Assembly (NCBI RefSeq): GCF_002845985.1
Contig: NZ_PDFK01000008.1
Coordinates: 1-64,000 of the forward strand
Length of the DNA stretch: 64,000 nucleotides
Source: Lysinibacillus fusiformis
GTDB taxonomy: Bacteria; Bacillota; Bacilli; Bacillales_A; Planococcaceae
Reading direction: 5' to 3'
Below, one piece after another: positions 43,166 to 51,807 of the stretch. Every line of letters starts with the position of its first letter. The stretch's first letter is position 1. The notes beneath the pieces were generated by a model. The model saw only the letters and a list, made by a program, of their open reading frames with translations. It searched no databases and was not told where the DNA came from. The position numbers and the translations under genes are program-made.

Positions 43166-46100
43166 TCATTTTTTTGCCGCTTCTTGAATCTCATTAAATG
43201 CCCAATGATTACTCAGAACATCTTTAAATATTGGCGTTTGAAGCTCTGTTGTTACTTGACGCTCAAACAAGTCATTTAATACTTTGACCGCTTCAGCACG
43301 TGATAAATAACCATCTGGATTAAATATATCCACCGTCATACCGTTCATAATGCCCAATCCATTGACAGCATTAATTGCTTTAACAGCCCAATGATTGACG
43401 CTCACATCTTTGAAAATCATACCTTGTGAGGTAGATTTACAAAATTCTACATTTGGACTGTCTGCGCAATGCCTTTCCATCCACCGAACTGCTACTGTCG
43501 CCATTTGTGCTCGTGTAATAAAGCCGTCTGGATGGAAGTTTGTCTCAGTAATGCCTTTAAATAAACCTGCATCCTTCGCAAATTCTATTGCATCTTTTGC
43601 ATCATGTTGTATTGTATCTGTATATGTCGCCCTCGCTTGGGGAATTGCATTACCTGTTAATTGACGAGCAAACATACTTGCCATTTGTGCTCTTGTAACA
43701 GGGGCATTCGGACGGAAGGTACCATCCGGATAGCCTTGAATATAAGGTGTATGTGTAACAGCGTCAGTAGTTGGTTCCTTTACATCTTCCTTTTCTGGTA
43801 CATAGAGAATAGAGAAAGTAGAGAACTTATTTACCTCAAACTGTAAGCCTGCTATTCCTTTTTGATATTCTACAACCTTCCCACGTACAACCTCTTTTGA
43901 GCCATCACTATGCTCGATAAAGATTGCCAAATGAGCTAGTTGTTCATCTGTTAAATCTGTAGGCAACGGCAATGTTAAAATAACAGGACGGTTTTGCATA
44001 TTTGTTTCAATTGTCATCGGGCGACCAAGCAACTCAACAACTGCACTTTCGACCAATTGCTGAACAACGATTTCCCTTTTGGCTCGTTCTTTGATTTCTA
44101 GTTGTTTATCTAGCTCTTTTATAGGAACAAGTCGGAAATAGAGGTCATCATTAAATATTTCCAATGAAGTTTTAGGCACTTCAATTCTAACGTTATCTGT
44201 GACAATTTCAAGATGAACTGCACCAGTTTTTAGAAGTGTCACTACATTATTTGGTATGGAAACATGAACTTGATTTACTTGATCCTTCTGGTCTGGAATG
44301 ATGACCCTTGCTGTATCATTTCCTTGTTCCTTTAATTTTTTAATCGTCTCTGTTGCGCTCTCTGCTGTTAATGTCACTTCATCCTTCATAGTGTTGTCTA
44401 CATTTTTTGTTCGTTTTATTGTTGTTTTAGAAACTAGGTTTCCATCACCAGACTCAACATCTATTACAATTTCCTCTACTTTGGTTGAAGGTATTGCTGA
44501 ACCTGGCTCAAGATTTGGTGATGGATCAGTATTGCCACCACCTGTATTATTACTAATCCATTTAGCATAGATCACTGTGTTCGCTGTAATTACATTATCA
44601 AAAGTATATGGTGTTGTGTAGGCACTACTCGTATACCAGCCACCAAATGTATAGCCAGCTTTCGTTGGCACTTGCGTCGGCTGACTTGCTTTTCCTCTAT
44701 GTGCCACCACCTGATTTGAAACGACACTTCCTCCCGCTACATCAAAGCTCACAGTATAATGATTAATTGTCCATTGTGCAAAAAGTGTGACATTCTCTTT
44801 AGCCATTTTAAACGTCTCATTCGGCAAATAAGAAGTCCCTGTCCCATCCGCCTTTGTATTCCAGCCTATAAAAGAGTGCCCTATTTTAACGAGGTACCCA
44901 CCATTTGCAGCTACAATAATATTGTCATTTTGACTATATGTTGCATTATCTTGGGGTGCAGTTCCACCCGTACTACCATTACCATTGTATAAAACCGTAT
45001 AAGTTAAAGGTGTTATAATTTTTGCTGATGATGATACCCCTTGATCCCCATCTAAAATTAGTAATTCATCACCTTTTGGCTGAACAGTAAAAGTATAGCT
45101 TCCTATGCTATTTGTTTGGAACGCGGTAGTAAAATCAACACCTTCATTGATATTTCCAGCTAATACATTCGCTGCTGTTCCAACTGCCGTTCCTTCCTTA
45201 TACAGAAGCACATCATAGCTCAACGCATTAGGAATAGTCTGCCATTTTGCAATATTTCCATCCCAGCTCAAGCCATTTGTAATGCTTGCTAGCTTAATAA
45301 CCGTTTGTGTATTGGAATGGCTTGACGGAACTCCATCTAAATATACTAGCCCGTCTCCCTTGGCAGTTACGGTTACTGTATATGTCCCCACTCCAGCTGC
45401 ACGCATTGCTGGTAAGAAATTATGCGTTGTTGTATCTGCTGATATGTCAACGATACTACCAATCGGAGAGCCATCTTTTAAGAGCTGCACAGCATAGCAA
45501 GATTCGCCTGTTAAATCTGTCCATGTTGCAATACCACTAGGGCTTAAAGCAACATTGTCTACTTGTTCGAGAGTAGGTAATGCTCTTATCACCGTAAGGG
45601 TATATGTTTTGGTTGCTACTCCGTTTTCAGCAGTCACAACAATGGTAATTGTGTTACTGCCTACATTTAGAGGTATTGTGTTCAATAGCCCACTTGCAAT
45701 GGCGGAACCATTTACTGTAAGAGTTGCGCTACTATTTGCAGTTGTCGGCATTATACCAATATTTTCAACATTATGAGCCACGTTGATCTGATAATCCAAT
45801 ATACTATCTGTAAAATTTGGACTTAAACTGCCTGGTGAAATAACTAAATTACTTAAATAGGCATTATTACTAGGAGGTAAAGTGGTAAAACTCCATATAT
45901 TTTTTGCTGTTATGCCAGCTACACCTTGATTGGATGTATCAACGAAAGTTCCATCATCCATCAATACATAATAAGTTGTTGCTTTTATTAAATTATTTGT
46001 TAATTGAATTGACACGTTACTGCCATTCACTGTCACATTTGTTGCAGTGGCTTCTATTGTTTCTATTAAATTATTATCTTGATCATAGATACGAAGATGT

Positions 46101-47752
46101 TTTCCTGCAATACCACTCACACTCTTGCTAAAATTTAGCGTTAGCATAGGATTAATAGAAGCATTTGTCATCTTGTTAACTGGTACGGTTGATACCAGTG
46201 TGGGAATCGGAACTTCATTGACATCTGTCACCGAAATAGTAAACACTTTTTCAAAAGATAAGTCGCCTTGATCTGTCACCCTAATCCGTACACTGTAGCT
46301 ATTTTTTGTTTCATAATCAAATGGACTATTCGTTTGTAGTTTATCCCCAGCTATACTAAAGCCACTATTATCTGTTGACCCAGCACCACCTACTAAACTA
46401 TACGTAAAAGAGGAACCTGCATCAGGATCAGTGGCACTTAATGTACCCACTTTGGTTCCTGATGGTTGATTTTCTTCTACTGATGTTGGGCTTAATGAAA
46501 TATCTGTTGGAGCTTCATTGACATCTGAAATATTTATAGTGAATGCTTTTTCATATAAATTATTGGCACTATCGGATACTTGAATCCGCACACTGTAATT
46601 ATTCTTTGCTTCATAATCAAATATTCCTGCTGTTTTTAGCTGATTCCCATCGACGGTAAAGCTACTGTTATCTGTAGCTCCTGTGCCAGCCACTAAACTG
46701 TAAGTAAACGTTTCTCCAACATTTGGATCAGTTGCGCTAAATGTACCAACAACCGTTCCTACTGGCTGATTTTCTGCTACTGTCAGCGAGCTCAGTACAA
46801 TATCAGTTGGACGCTCATTTAATTTTGTCACCGAAATGGTGAATATTTTTTCAAAGGTTAATCCTCCATTATCCGTTACCTGAATTCGAACACTATAGCT
46901 GTTCTTTGCTTGATAATCAAATGAACTATTCGTTCGTAGTTCATTTCCTACTATGCTAAAACTACTATTATCTGTTGACCCGGATCCTCCTACTAGACTA
47001 TACGTAAAAGAGGAAACTGTATCAGGGTCAGCGGCACTTAATGTCCCTACTTTGGTTCCTGATGGTTGACTTTCTATTACTGAAGTCGAACTTAATGTTA
47101 TGTCGGTAGGTGCACTATTTTGCACATCACCATACGTAATCTCTAAGTATGGGCCCAATTCGGGTGCAATTGGATTTTCTGATTTTACAATTACCATATT
47201 TTTAGCGTCGCTGCTCAGTAAAAATGTAATCTGTTGTGTATCAATTGCAGAGGGATTTTTCAATAACTCTTTTACATCAATTGATACATTAATTGGCTCG
47301 CCTGACGTATCCTTCAAAACCGATACTTTTTCAGAAGGTATATCTAAATTATTTGGAAAACTACCATCGTTCCAGTTACTTGATCCAACTCTTATTACTA
47401 AATCGGAAACTGGCATATCATTAATATTATCATTATCATTTGTAACATTTAAAATAAGGTTAGCCGAAATAATGCTTTTAGTTGTATTAATATTATTAAA
47501 TTTCACAGCAGCTACACGTGTTTTATTATCAGTAGTCTTTGAAACATCTAAATAAATCTCTTCGTTAATATATTTTTCGAAGTTGCCATTACTATCGTTT
47601 AGTGCATTCAACTGTGCTACTGGAAGTAACGGCGGTACTGTAGAACTAGCACTTGCAGGTTGTATTCCTAAGGTTGAGAAAACCATTGCCAAAATGGTTA
47701 AAATTATTAATATTTTATATACTGCTGTTTTTATAAAAGATACTAAATCCAT
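43166..47752 (-). CDS. Giant SLH-anchored surface protein with cadherin and InlB-type repeats
   Basis: About 1528 residues from the ATG at 47752 (AAGGAGG 7 bases ahead). Order of parts: signal peptide; DNRLRE/CBM96-like domain (about 40-210, NEEIYLDVSKT, WNDGSFPNN); three cadherin-type repeats of about 100 residues (215-520, PTDIxLSxxSVxENQPxGT); SbsA-like Ig domain (about 520-635); cadherin-like beta-sandwich (AYLSNLVISPGSLSPNF); two Ig-like units; InlB/Flg_new-type repeats (about 925-1070, GHSFIGWNTKADGTG, GYTFGGWYTSSAYTTPY); a linker; and three C-terminal SLH modules (about 1345-1528). The SLH block should bind the secondary wall polymer. It lies 15 bases after three tail-collar genes in one likely operon. 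It is probably an adhesin or scaffold. Confidence 0.88.
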   Translation of the reverse strand: MDLVSFIKTAVYKILIILTILAMVFSTLGIQPASASSTVPPLLPVAQLNALNDSNGNFEKYINEEIYLDVSKTTDNKTRVAAVKFNNINTTKSIISANLILNVTNDNDNINDMPVSDLVIRVGSSNWNDGSFPNNLDIPSEKVSVLKDTSGEPINVSIDVKELLKNPSAIDTQQITFLLSSDAKNMVIVKSENPIAPELGPYLEITYGDVQNSAPTDITLSSTSVIESQPSGTKVGTLSAADPDTVSSFTYSLVGGSGSTDNSSFSIVGNELRTNSSFDYQAKNSYSVRIQVTDNGGLTFEKIFTISVTKLNERPTDIVLSSLTVAENQPVGTVVGTFSATDPNVGETFTYSLVAGTGATDNSSFTVDGNQLKTAGIFDYEAKNNYSVRIQVSDSANNLYEKAFTINISDVNEAPTDISLSPTSVEENQPSGTKVGTLSATDPDAGSSFTYSLVGGAGSTDNSGFSIAGDKLQTNSPFDYETKNSYSVRIRVTDQGDLSFEKVFTISVTDVNEVPIPTLVSTVPVNKMTNASINPMLTLNFSKSVSGIAGKHLRIYDQDNNLIETIEATATNVTVNGSNVSIQLTNNLIKATTYYVLMDDGTFVDTSNQGVAGITAKNIWSFTTLPPSNNAYLSNLVISPGSLSPNFTDSILDYQINVAHNVENIGIMPTTANSSATLTVNGSAIASGLLNTIPLNVGSNTITIVVTAENGVATKTYTLTVIRALPTLEQVDNVALSPSGIATWTDLTGESCYAVQLLKDGSPIGSIVDISADTTTHNFLPAMRAAGVGTYTVTVTAKGDGLVYLDGVPSSHSNTQTVIKLASITNGLSWDGNIAKWQTIPNALSYDVLLYKEGTAVGTAANVLAGNINEGVDFTTAFQTNSIGSYTFTVQPKGDELLILDGDQGVSSSAKIITPLTYTVLYNGNGSTGGTAPQDNATYSQNDNIIVAANGGYLVKIGHSFIGWNTKADGTGTSYLPNETFKMAKENVTLFAQWTINHYTVSFDVAGGSVVSNQVVAHRGKASQPTQVPTKAGYTFGGWYTSSAYTTPYTFDNVITANTVIYAKWISNNTGGGNTDPSPNLEPGSAIPSTKVEEIVIDVESGDGNLVSKTTIKRTKNVDNTMKDEVTLTAESATETIKKLKEQGNDTARVIIPDQKDQVNQVHVSIPNNVVTLLKTGAVHLEIVTDNVRIEVPKTSLEIFNDDLYFRLVPIKELDKQLEIKERAKREIVVQQLVESAVVELLGRPMTIETNMQNRPVILTLPLPTDLTDEQLAHLAIFIEHSDGSKEVVRGKVVEYQKGIAGLQFEVNKFSTFSILYVPEKEDVKEPTTDAVTHTPYIQGYPDGTFRPNAPVTRAQMASMFARQLTGNAIPQARATYTDTIQHDAKDAIEFAKDAGLFKGITETNFHPDGFITRAQMATVAVRWMERHCADSPNVEFCKSTSQGMIFKDVSVNHWAVKAINAVNGLGIMNGMTVDIFNPDGYLSRAEAVKVLNDLFERQVTTELQTPIFKDVLSNHWAFNEIQEAAKK
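46201..47115 (-). repeat. Three tandem cadherin-repeat units at DNA level
   Basis: Three units of about 300 bases each begin with a PTDI-type block and end with a SVTxxNE-type block. Units one and three are closely similar even in DNA (for example GTAAAAGAGGAA and TTTGGTTCCTGATGGTTG segments), which suggests recent duplication or gene conversion. Confidence 0.75.
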
Positions 47753-47767
47753 TCTCACTCCTCCTTG

Positions 47768-48292
47768 TTAGGGCTTCTGAGGATATATTCCTTCTAAACA
47801 AATAATAAAATTCATTGCTACAAAAGGCTGCATATTATTATGTGGCTGATTTCCTCCTTGTGGCTTTACTATGTCCACTTTCATTGCAACTGGATTTTTC
47901 ACATTAACATATGGCTTTGCCGAAAGTGCTGACTCACTTCCCCAAATGGCATTAGTGGGGTTGTCAATTCCACCTGCTACTACAGAGGAACCCTGTGCGC
48001 TATGTGTATGAATAGGCATTTGCATTTCATTAAGTGTTACTGTGCTCGATCCTATTGATTGTGCAAATGTCCTTGGCGTTAAATTAGGACCATCGCCATA
48101 ATGCATAGGGGCATGTCCCCTTAAATCAGGTAATTTAAATGTTGTCTTGCCATCTCCACCATAAGTTATGCCGATAATGGAATATAGAGCATTATATTGA
48201 GCAATAGATAATAGACTGCCATCACATAATGCCCAGTCCCTCGGAGCATAGTTTCCTGCGAAAATTCTAATTTCACCTAAATACGGATCCAT
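47768..48292 (-). CDS. Tail-collar domain protein 1 (microcystin-dependent-protein type)
   Basis: A 174-residue phage tail-collar/MdpB-type protein. The N-terminal block LGEIRIFAGNYAPRDWALCD and YGGDGKTTFKLPDLRGHAPMH are diagnostic. A polar middle and a C-terminal NMQPFVAMNFIICLEGIYP strand follow. AAGGAGG precedes the ATG. No other phage gene is nearby, so this is a domesticated chromosomal form. It is the third of three tandem paralogues, just before the cadherin/SLH gene. Confidence 0.88.
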   Translation of the reverse strand: MDPYLGEIRIFAGNYAPRDWALCDGSLLSIAQYNALYSIIGITYGGDGKTTFKLPDLRGHAPMHYGDGPNLTPRTFAQSIGSSTVTLNEMQMPIHTHSAQGSSVVAGGIDNPTNAIWGSESALSAKPYVNVKNPVAMKVDIVKPQGGNQPHNNMQPFVAMNFIICLEGIYPQKP

Positions 48293-48306
48293 TCTCTAAT
48301 TCCTCC

Positions 48307-48807
48307 TTATACTCTACTTGGAAAGATGCCCATTGTTGCGATACAAAAAGATACGCTTAAATAGGGTTGCATATTATTATGTCCTTTATTCTGCCCTGTC
48401 ATTGACAAAGCAGCTTCATTCATGGCTGTATTATCTTTTTTAGCATAAATATTCTTTCCATTAACTGCACCCCATGTATTATCTTTGGGGGAGGGCTTAT
48501 CTGTTGTTGATGAATCTGCTGTTATTTGATGTGTATGAGCAGGTATCTCGTTAACTGTCAATGTATGTGTTGCTTCTCCTCCTATTGATCCATAGGCAAT
48601 CTGATTACCTGAATGTAATGGTACCTTCCCCTGTAAATTGGGAATCGCAAAAATTGTCTTACCATCCCCTCCATATGTAAATCCTAACAATGAAAAAAGT
48701 GCAGTATTTGTAGCTACCGGTAAAAGTTGACCATTACAAGGAAGCCACCCATTCGGTATTTTATTGAAACTAAAAAGACGTATTTCTCCTAAAAATGGCT
48801 CTGCCAT
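48307..48807 (-). CDS. Tail-collar domain protein 2
   Basis: A 166-residue paralogue from MAEPFLGEIRLF; AAAGGAG lies 8 bases before the ATG at 48807. Diagnostic blocks are GWLPCNGQLLPVATNTALF, YGGDGKTIFAIPNLQGKVP and the final NNMQPYLSVSFCIATMGIFP. It lies 14 bases from each neighbour in the tail-collar trio. It has no signal peptide, and how it reaches the surface, if it does, is not visible. Confidence 0.87.
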   Translation of the reverse strand: MAEPFLGEIRLFSFNKIPNGWLPCNGQLLPVATNTALFSLLGFTYGGDGKTIFAIPNLQGKVPLHSGNQIAYGSIGGEATHTLTVNEIPAHTHQITADSSTTDKPSPKDNTWGAVNGKNIYAKKDNTAMNEAALSMTGQNKGHNNMQPYLSVSFCIATMGIFPSRV

Positions 48808-48822
48808 TATACTCACTCCTTT

Positions 48823-49335
48823 TTATTGAAAATCGGGATAAAGACCATTCGTTGCAATAATAAAATTAATAACAAATGATGGCATAATGTTACTATGGGA
48901 TTGAGTTCCACCTACATTAGAAACTAACTTGTTATTCATTTGTACAATATTACTGGAAACACTTGTTTGGTAGTTGCTGAGGCTTGATACACCCCATGTA
49001 TTATTAGCTGGTGAATTTTCTGTTGCTTCATTTGTTATATTATTGGCATAAACGCCATGAGTATGTGCAGGTAGATGTTCCTCGGTTAACATAACTGTCT
49101 CCACTCCACCTTTACTTGCCCATGGATACTGAGAACAATTATGAATCGGTAATCTTCCACGTAAATCAGGTAAAGCAAAATTCGTTGCACCGTCTCCCCC
49201 GTATTTGACACCTATTAATGAAAAAAGTGCCTCATTACCTGTAATAGTTAATAATTGACCATTGCATAGTTCCCACCCTACTGGGGCATATTTACCGCTA
49301 AACATGCGAATTTCTCCTATATATTGATCTGACAT
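48823..49335 (-). CDS. Tail-collar domain protein 3
   Basis: A 170-residue paralogue and the first gene of the trio. It has IGEIRMFSGKYAPVGWELCN, YGGDGATNFALPDLRGRLP and HSNIMPSFVINFIIATNGLYP. GGGAGGGG precedes the ATG. A promoter probably lies in the 182-base gap upstream. The three paralogues are diverged, not identical copies, so they may form a heteromeric fibre tip or have distinct ligands; this is inferred from the trimeric collar domains of phage fibres. Confidence 0.87.
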   Translation of the reverse strand: MSDQYIGEIRMFSGKYAPVGWELCNGQLLTITGNEALFSLIGVKYGGDGATNFALPDLRGRLPIHNCSQYPWASKGGVETVMLTEEHLPAHTHGVYANNITNEATENSPANNTWGVSSLSNYQTSVSSNIVQMNNKLVSNVGGTQSHSNIMPSFVINFIIATNGLYPDFQ

Positions 49336-49517
49336 TATGCAACCCCTCCCTTATTGTAATTTCAATGAGTGCTATAAAAACGCATTAAGCAATACTCGCT
49401 AACACATCTTTATGTGCTTCTTGAATAGACTCTACTTTCATATCTACTTCGATGCGAAATATTTAGAAAATGATAGGTACATAATCTTGAGCTTTTTGAA
49501 ATTGAAAGATTTCTTTC

Positions 49518-49982
49518 TTACTGCCATGTCATTTTCAAATATATTTCATCTGCTGACGATATTTGAAATCCTAATCTCTCATAAAGATTTTTCGCAGGAT
49601 TTGTATGAAAAACTTGCAATATAACTGGCTTATTCCCTTCTCTTGCCTTCTGTTGAAGTTGAGTAATTAAAAATGTACCTATCCCTTTACCTTGGTAACT
49701 TGGTAAAATTGAAATATCAATAAGATGATGATAATCTGATAATTCTTCCGTTAGTAATCTCCCTACGTATTGTTCACCTACAGCAATGATAGAATGACTT
49801 GCCCCTGGAAATTGCTGATGATAGGAAGCTTGCTGTGCGCGCCATTGCATTTCTAAAAAAAGCTTCTTTTGTTCAGCTGACCATCCCCATGAATCTATTT
49901 CTTGATTTCTTGTAGATGCATAGATTTCGAAAAGAAATGCTTCATCTTCCTTTGTAATAGATTTAAGCTCGATTTTCATCAC
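49518..49982 (-). CDS. GNAT-family N-acetyltransferase
   Basis: A 154-residue acetyltransferase. The acetyl-CoA site is in ISILPSYQGKGIGTFLITQL (Q-x-x-G-x-G type), followed by the C-terminal FHTNPAKNLYERLGFQIS. The start is GTG at 49982 or ATG at 49979. It lies 17 bases after the small aegerolysin-like gene and before the tail-collar trio on the same strand. The substrate is unknown; protein modification of neighbouring products is possible but unsupported. Confidence 0.88.
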   Translation of the reverse strand: MMKIELKSITKEDEAFLFEIYASTRNQEIDSWGWSAEQKKLFLEMQWRAQQASYHQQFPGASHSIIAVGEQYVGRLLTEELSDYHHLIDISILPSYQGKGIGTFLITQLQQKAREGNKPVILQVFHTNPAKNLYERLGFQISSADEIYLKMTWQ

Positions 49983-49999
49983 ATTTGTTCCACTTTCTT

Positions 50000-50395
50000 T
50001 TAAACATACTTATTAGTCACAATGATAGATCTTACAAAGTTATGTCCTTTTTCAGGTAAGTCTTCCCAGCTATCTACATGCAATTGATGTTCAGTTAAGC
50101 ATTCAGCTCGATTTTTACTTTTTTGAGGTACGTCTAGGACTAGCGAGATTGTGCCATAGGATTTTTCGCCTGATGGGACTTTATCTCGCCATGAACAAGA
50201 GCATTCATAACCATTCGGACCCGTTGAAGCTTTTACTCCTAATGCCTGCAATATTGTATTTGGTGGAATACTAACTGGCTGCTTGTCCTCCTCATCATTG
50301 GTATTCCAGATTCCCCATTCCAACTGTGATTGAAAAACTTCAAGCTCACGGTCTGTTGCATTTGTAATCATTAATGAAAATGTCCAAGTCGCCAT
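50000..50395 (-). CDS. Stand-alone aegerolysin-like protein
   Basis: A 131-residue beta-rich protein with no signal peptide. Order of features that fit aegerolysins and the Cry34-type insecticidal subunit: ITNATDRELEVFQSQLEWG, IPPNTILQALGVKASTGPNG, CSCSW and YGTISLVLDVP. It is clearly paralogous to residues 1-130 of the upstream gene. Aegerolysins bind specific membrane lipids and often act with a separate pore-forming partner. The start is ATG at 50395 with GGGGAG ahead, one base after the upstream stop. The assignment is by eye; identity to known family members looks low. Confidence 0.6.
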   Translation of the reverse strand: MATWTFSLMITNATDRELEVFQSQLEWGIWNTNDEEDKQPVSIPPNTILQALGVKASTGPNGYECSCSWRDKVPSGEKSYGTISLVLDVPQKSKNRAECLTEHQLHVDSWEDLPEKGHNFVRSIIVTNKYV

Positions 50396-50396
50396 T

Positions 50397-51533
50397 TTAG
50401 TACTCTCCCCCTGTCGTCACTTTTTTCTTCGCGTTATCCATCACATCATATACATGTGTACGATGTAATACTGCATAATCCCATTCAGATGCGCCAATGA
50501 GTGTTGTGACATTATTATTGTCCGTTCGATAAAGAAGAATCATTTTACTAAAAATCCATGGCACAACGTCCATATCCTTATCGCTTGGGGCTTCAAAAAC
50601 TCTTTCCTTTGATTTTTTTTCAGTTTGCTGTTGCTCTTTTGTAACAGCGTTTAATATATTAAATTTTGCCTTTAATTCCGCCTGTAGTTCCTGCGCTACG
50701 CTCGCCTTCACTACTTTTTCTTCAGATACGGAGATCTTTTCAGTAAATTTAAAGGCTGTTTCAATAGTGCTAACCTTCTCCTCTACCACCTTACTAGCAG
50801 TAGATAATCCATACTCATCTTTAACTGTAATTTTCCCCTTTTTAGTAACAGTTTCAATCTTAGTAGCATCCGCTCTTAAACAAGTCACCTCTACAGAAAA
50901 ATACTGTTGCACTTCACGCTGCTTTAAATAAAGACTATCAAATTCTAAATCATTTACCCCGTCCCATAATATTTTAGAAATATTGAAGAGAGACGTTCGG
51001 AATAATGACATTTTTTCAAAATGAACACCACTCGGAATATATTGATTCAGATTTATATCTCTAACATCCTCAATTTCTTTCAATGTTTTGATTTTGGACC
51101 AGTCCGTAAACAAATTGTTACTTATTTCTTTTTGTCTCCATTTATCCAATTTGTTAGAAATTCGTATATTTCGAACAAAGTTATGACCATCATGTGTAAT
51201 ATCTTTCCACTCCGCTACTTCAAAATATCCATTTGCTCGACATCTAGCTTCATTAGGATCATTATAGGGAACATTTACATAAAGGCTTATTACCCCATAC
51301 GGTGCTTGATATTCATTATTTTTATCTTTCCAGGAACAAGAAAATTCATAACCATTTGGTCCAAAAGCTGATTTGGCGCCAACAGCTTGAATCGTTTCCC
51401 CCGCTTTAATAGATTGAGGTTCTTTATCCTCTTCACCACCTGTATTCCAATAACCCCAATGCAACTGTGATTCTACCAGCTCTAAATCTCGATCTGTGTC
51501 ATTCGTGACATTTAGATAGAAAGTCCATGTCAT
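50397..51533 (-). CDS. Aegerolysin-like domain fused to a possible pore-forming domain
   Basis: A 378-residue protein. Residues 1-130 are an aegerolysin-like domain (VTNDTDRDLELVESQLHWG, FGPNGYEFSCSWKD, YGVISLYVNVPYNDPN); the last block resembles Cry34. Residues about 135-378 are of another kind. A Ser/Thr/Lys-rich stretch (about 235-300, VSTIETAFKFTEKISVSEEK) is followed by KSKERVFEAPSDKDMDVVPW and a terminal beta-type segment, reminiscent of the membrane-inserting and C-terminal regions of aerolysin/ETX-MTX2 toxins. That second assignment is tentative. There is no signal peptide, as in many Bacillus insecticidal proteins released on lysis. GGGAGG precedes the ATG. It leads a small operon with its stand-alone paralogue. 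Confidence 0.6.
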   Translation of the reverse strand: MTWTFYLNVTNDTDRDLELVESQLHWGYWNTGGEEDKEPQSIKAGETIQAVGAKSAFGPNGYEFSCSWKDKNNEYQAPYGVISLYVNVPYNDPNEARCRANGYFEVAEWKDITHDGHNFVRNIRISNKLDKWRQKEISNNLFTDWSKIKTLKEIEDVRDINLNQYIPSGVHFEKMSLFRTSLFNISKILWDGVNDLEFDSLYLKQREVQQYFSVEVTCLRADATKIETVTKKGKITVKDEYGLSTASKVVEEKVSTIETAFKFTEKISVSEEKVVKASVAQELQAELKAKFNILNAVTKEQQQTEKKSKERVFEAPSDKDMDVVPWIFSKMILLYRTDNNNVTTLIGASEWDYAVLHRTHVYDVMDNAKKKVTTGGEY

Positions 51534-51555
51534 TGTTTGATCCTCCCGTTAATTG

Positions 51556-51570
51556 AATTTTCAGAATAAT
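51556..51570. promoter_or_regulatory. CodY-like box upstream of aegerolysin-like operon
   Basis: AATTTTCAGAATAAT matches the CodY consensus AATTTTCWGAAAATT with two mismatches. It lies 22 bases upstream of the start at 51533, where bound CodY would block expression in nutrient-rich cells. Confidence 0.45.
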
Positions 51571-51771
51571 TTACATGTAATTTTTTACTATCTGTATCCC
51601 ATGATGTCGATTATTGTATTTTTATGAGACTTTCTTACAGCTTTAATTATAGTATAGGTTCCATCTATTCTCTATAAAATAATTCCATTTTTTAGGTTAA
51701 TTTTTCTTAACCTTCACTTCATTATTTAGTTCAATTCAATCAGATTGAAACTTTTCACCTTATTAAAACAA

Positions 51772-51801
51772 CAAAAATCTGCAAAAGGTGCAGATTTTTA
51801 T
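51772..51801 (-). terminator. Terminator after LuxR-type regulator gene
   Basis: AAAAATCTGCA pairs with TGCAGATTTTT around a short loop, followed on the minus strand by a T-rich run. Confidence 0.85.
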
Positions 51802-51807
51802 TGTTTC

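Noticed and set aside
47768-49335. Prophage remnant
   Set aside because: Three tail-collar genes occur without integrase, capsid, terminase, lysis or other tail genes. The collar domain is common in non-phage surface operons.
49385-49441. Minus-strand 18-codon mini-ORF before the tail-collar trio
   Set aside because: Only a weak ribosome binding site and no recognisable product. It could be a gene remnant, but nothing supports expression.
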